Source of the DNA: an uncultured Clostridia bacterium
GTDB taxonomy: Bacteria; Bacillota; Clostridia; Oscillospirales; Ruminococcaceae
Assembly: GCA_947427325.1 (NCBI GenBank)
Contig: CANEHP010000033.1
Coordinates: 1 to 15,227 of the forward strand
Reading direction: 5' to 3'
Length of the DNA stretch: 15,227 nt
Shown: one piece after another, positions 14,640-15,227 of the stretch
Numbering within the stretch: position 1 is the stretch's first letter
Layout of the letters: each line of letters opens with the position of its first letter
Notes under the pieces: generated by a model
Database searches by the model: none
Seen by the model: only the letters and a program-made list of their open reading frames with translations
Told to the model about the DNA's origin: nothing
Program-made: the position numbers and the translations under genes

Positions 14640-15128
14640 ATGATAAGAAAAGCAAGACCCCAAGACAATAAGCAAGTAGCGGAGCTTTTTAAGCAACTTC
14701 ACCGATATCACTGTAAAATTGCGCCCCATAAGCACATTATGCCGAGAGAGAATTTCTTTTCGGAAAGAATCTCCCAAGCTGAAGCCGACGGCAATTCGGT
14801 AATTTTGGTAAACGATGATAACAACAGCATAAACGCCTATGCTCTTTTTAGAATTATTGAAACAGGCGCAGAGGAAAAACCGCCGAGAAAAGTATGCTTT
14901 ATAGACTGCATAAGCGTTGAGGAAAGCACAAGGCGCAAAGGCATAGGAAAAAAGCTTTTCGAGGGCGTTAAAGCATATGCTCGGGAAGCGGGCTGCAATG
15001 CCGTTCAGCTCAGTGTTGACGCAGAAAATAAAGACGCAAGAGAATTTTATAAAAAAATGGGACTTTTGCCAAGGTCGATAATTTTGGCTCGGGATATTCA
15101 GACGGAGGCGGAACAAACCCCGAATTAA
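14640..15128 (+). CDS. GNAT family N-acetyltransferase under T-box control
   Basis: This 162-residue protein has the full GNAT fold order: MIRKARPQDNKQVAELF (beta1-alpha1), KVCFIDCISVEES (beta4), the acetyl-CoA pyrophosphate loop RRKGIGKKLF (98-107), NAVQLSVDAENKDAREFYKKMG (beta5 and the N-x-x-A-x-x-FY helix) and a final strand. It transfers an acetyl group from acetyl-CoA to an unknown amine. AGAGGA precedes ATG by 6 bases. It follows the T-box terminator by about 105 bases with no good promoter of its own; the gap holds only a small AAAGC/GCTTT hairpin. Expression would therefore depend on uncharged tRNA, probably tRNA-Tyr, hinting at amino-acid or tRNA-related chemistry. The stop codon's last base is the first base of the next foldback element. 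Confidence 0.85.
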   Translation: MIRKARPQDNKQVAELFKQLHRYHCKIAPHKHIMPRENFFSERISQAEADGNSVILVNDDNNSINAYALFRIIETGAEEKPPRKVCFIDCISVEESTRRKGIGKKLFEGVKAYAREAGCNAVQLSVDAENKDAREFYKKMGLLPRSIILARDIQTEAEQTPN

Positions 15129-15227
15129 GAACTTGTTCTCATAGAAATCGGCACGCATCTTTTCGGCAAATTATGCCGATGACTGCGTCAAAATTCCTTG
15201 AAATACACGAGTATTCCTGCGGAATTT
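15128..15227. mobile_element. Foldback (MITE-like) element, subfamily A, copy 3 (cut by window end)
   Basis: The first 100 bases of the 162-bp element are present, differing from copy 1 at three positions. It starts on the final A of the acetyltransferase stop codon, where the long hairpin could serve as its 3' end. Confidence 0.8.

Noticed and set aside
14603..14671. Possible 22-codon leader peptide (MKIGKEVEKEE...) overlapping the GNAT start
   Set aside because: No ribosome site precedes it, it has only one Tyr codon, and T-box control does not need a leader peptide.
14574..15158. Long minus-strand open frame opposite the GNAT gene
   Set aside because: It is the antisense shadow of a well-supported acetyltransferase and has no family signature.
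1..15227. CRISPR array or tRNA/rRNA genes
   Set aside because: The tandem arrays lack alternating constant repeats and unique spacers of CRISPR size. No cloverleaf or rRNA-like sequence was recognised by eye.

Overview
The window looks like chromosomal DNA of a low-to-mid-GC Firmicute of class Clostridia (Oscillospiraceae/Ruminococcaceae-like). The reasons are SD-rich starts (AGGAGG-type), a Tyr-type T-box leader, YajC next to a TIGR04086-type membrane protein, a MecA-family adaptor, a VTC-domain/DUF4956 pair and Rnf-family membrane proteins. Genus cannot be fixed from sequence alone.

Layout. 1-2700 is a minus-strand block: yajC, a DUF3810-type membrane metallopeptidase-like protein and a TIGR04086-type small membrane protein. 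A good promoter sits upstream of yajC and a hairpin terminator follows it. 2785-3721 holds a 162-bp foldback repeat, then a consensus promoter and ribulose-phosphate 3-epimerase starting at TTG. 3787-4416 (minus) is a divergent MecA-like adaptor. 4534-7153 (plus) carries three Rnf/Nqr-family integral membrane proteins in the order D-E-A, followed by a membrane-anchored DUF4015-like glycosidase-fold protein. 8545-8882 is a nested repeat region. 8883-10291 is a VTC-domain polyphosphate polymerase-like gene overlapping a DUF4956 membrane protein gene. 10547-13858 is a clearly AT-richer type IIG restriction-modification enzyme with nuclease and methyltransferase in one chain. 13942-15128 is a promoter, another foldback repeat, a T-box leader with probable UAC (Tyr) specifier, and a GNAT acetyltransferase. 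The window ends inside a third near-identical copy of the 162-bp repeat.

Most interesting system. The D-E-A cluster keeps the Rnf membrane fold but lacks neighbouring rnfB, rnfC and rnfG. By eye, three of the four cysteines that hold the intramembrane [2Fe-2S] cluster in Rnf/Nqr are replaced (Gly26 and Pro110 in the E-like protein, Asn30 in the A-like protein; Cys118 stays), and the usual flavinylation motif is not evident in the D-like protein. This suggests a repurposed, possibly non-redox Rnf-derived membrane complex.

Second theme: repeats. Five insertions of full-length foldback elements (160-178 bp, no convincing coding capacity, three sequence subfamilies with the same architecture) lie in 15 kb, together with several short-period imperfect tandem arrays in intergenic DNA and a duplication inside the T-box leader. 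One foldback element separates a promoter from its T-box, and two different ones bracket the restriction-modification gene.
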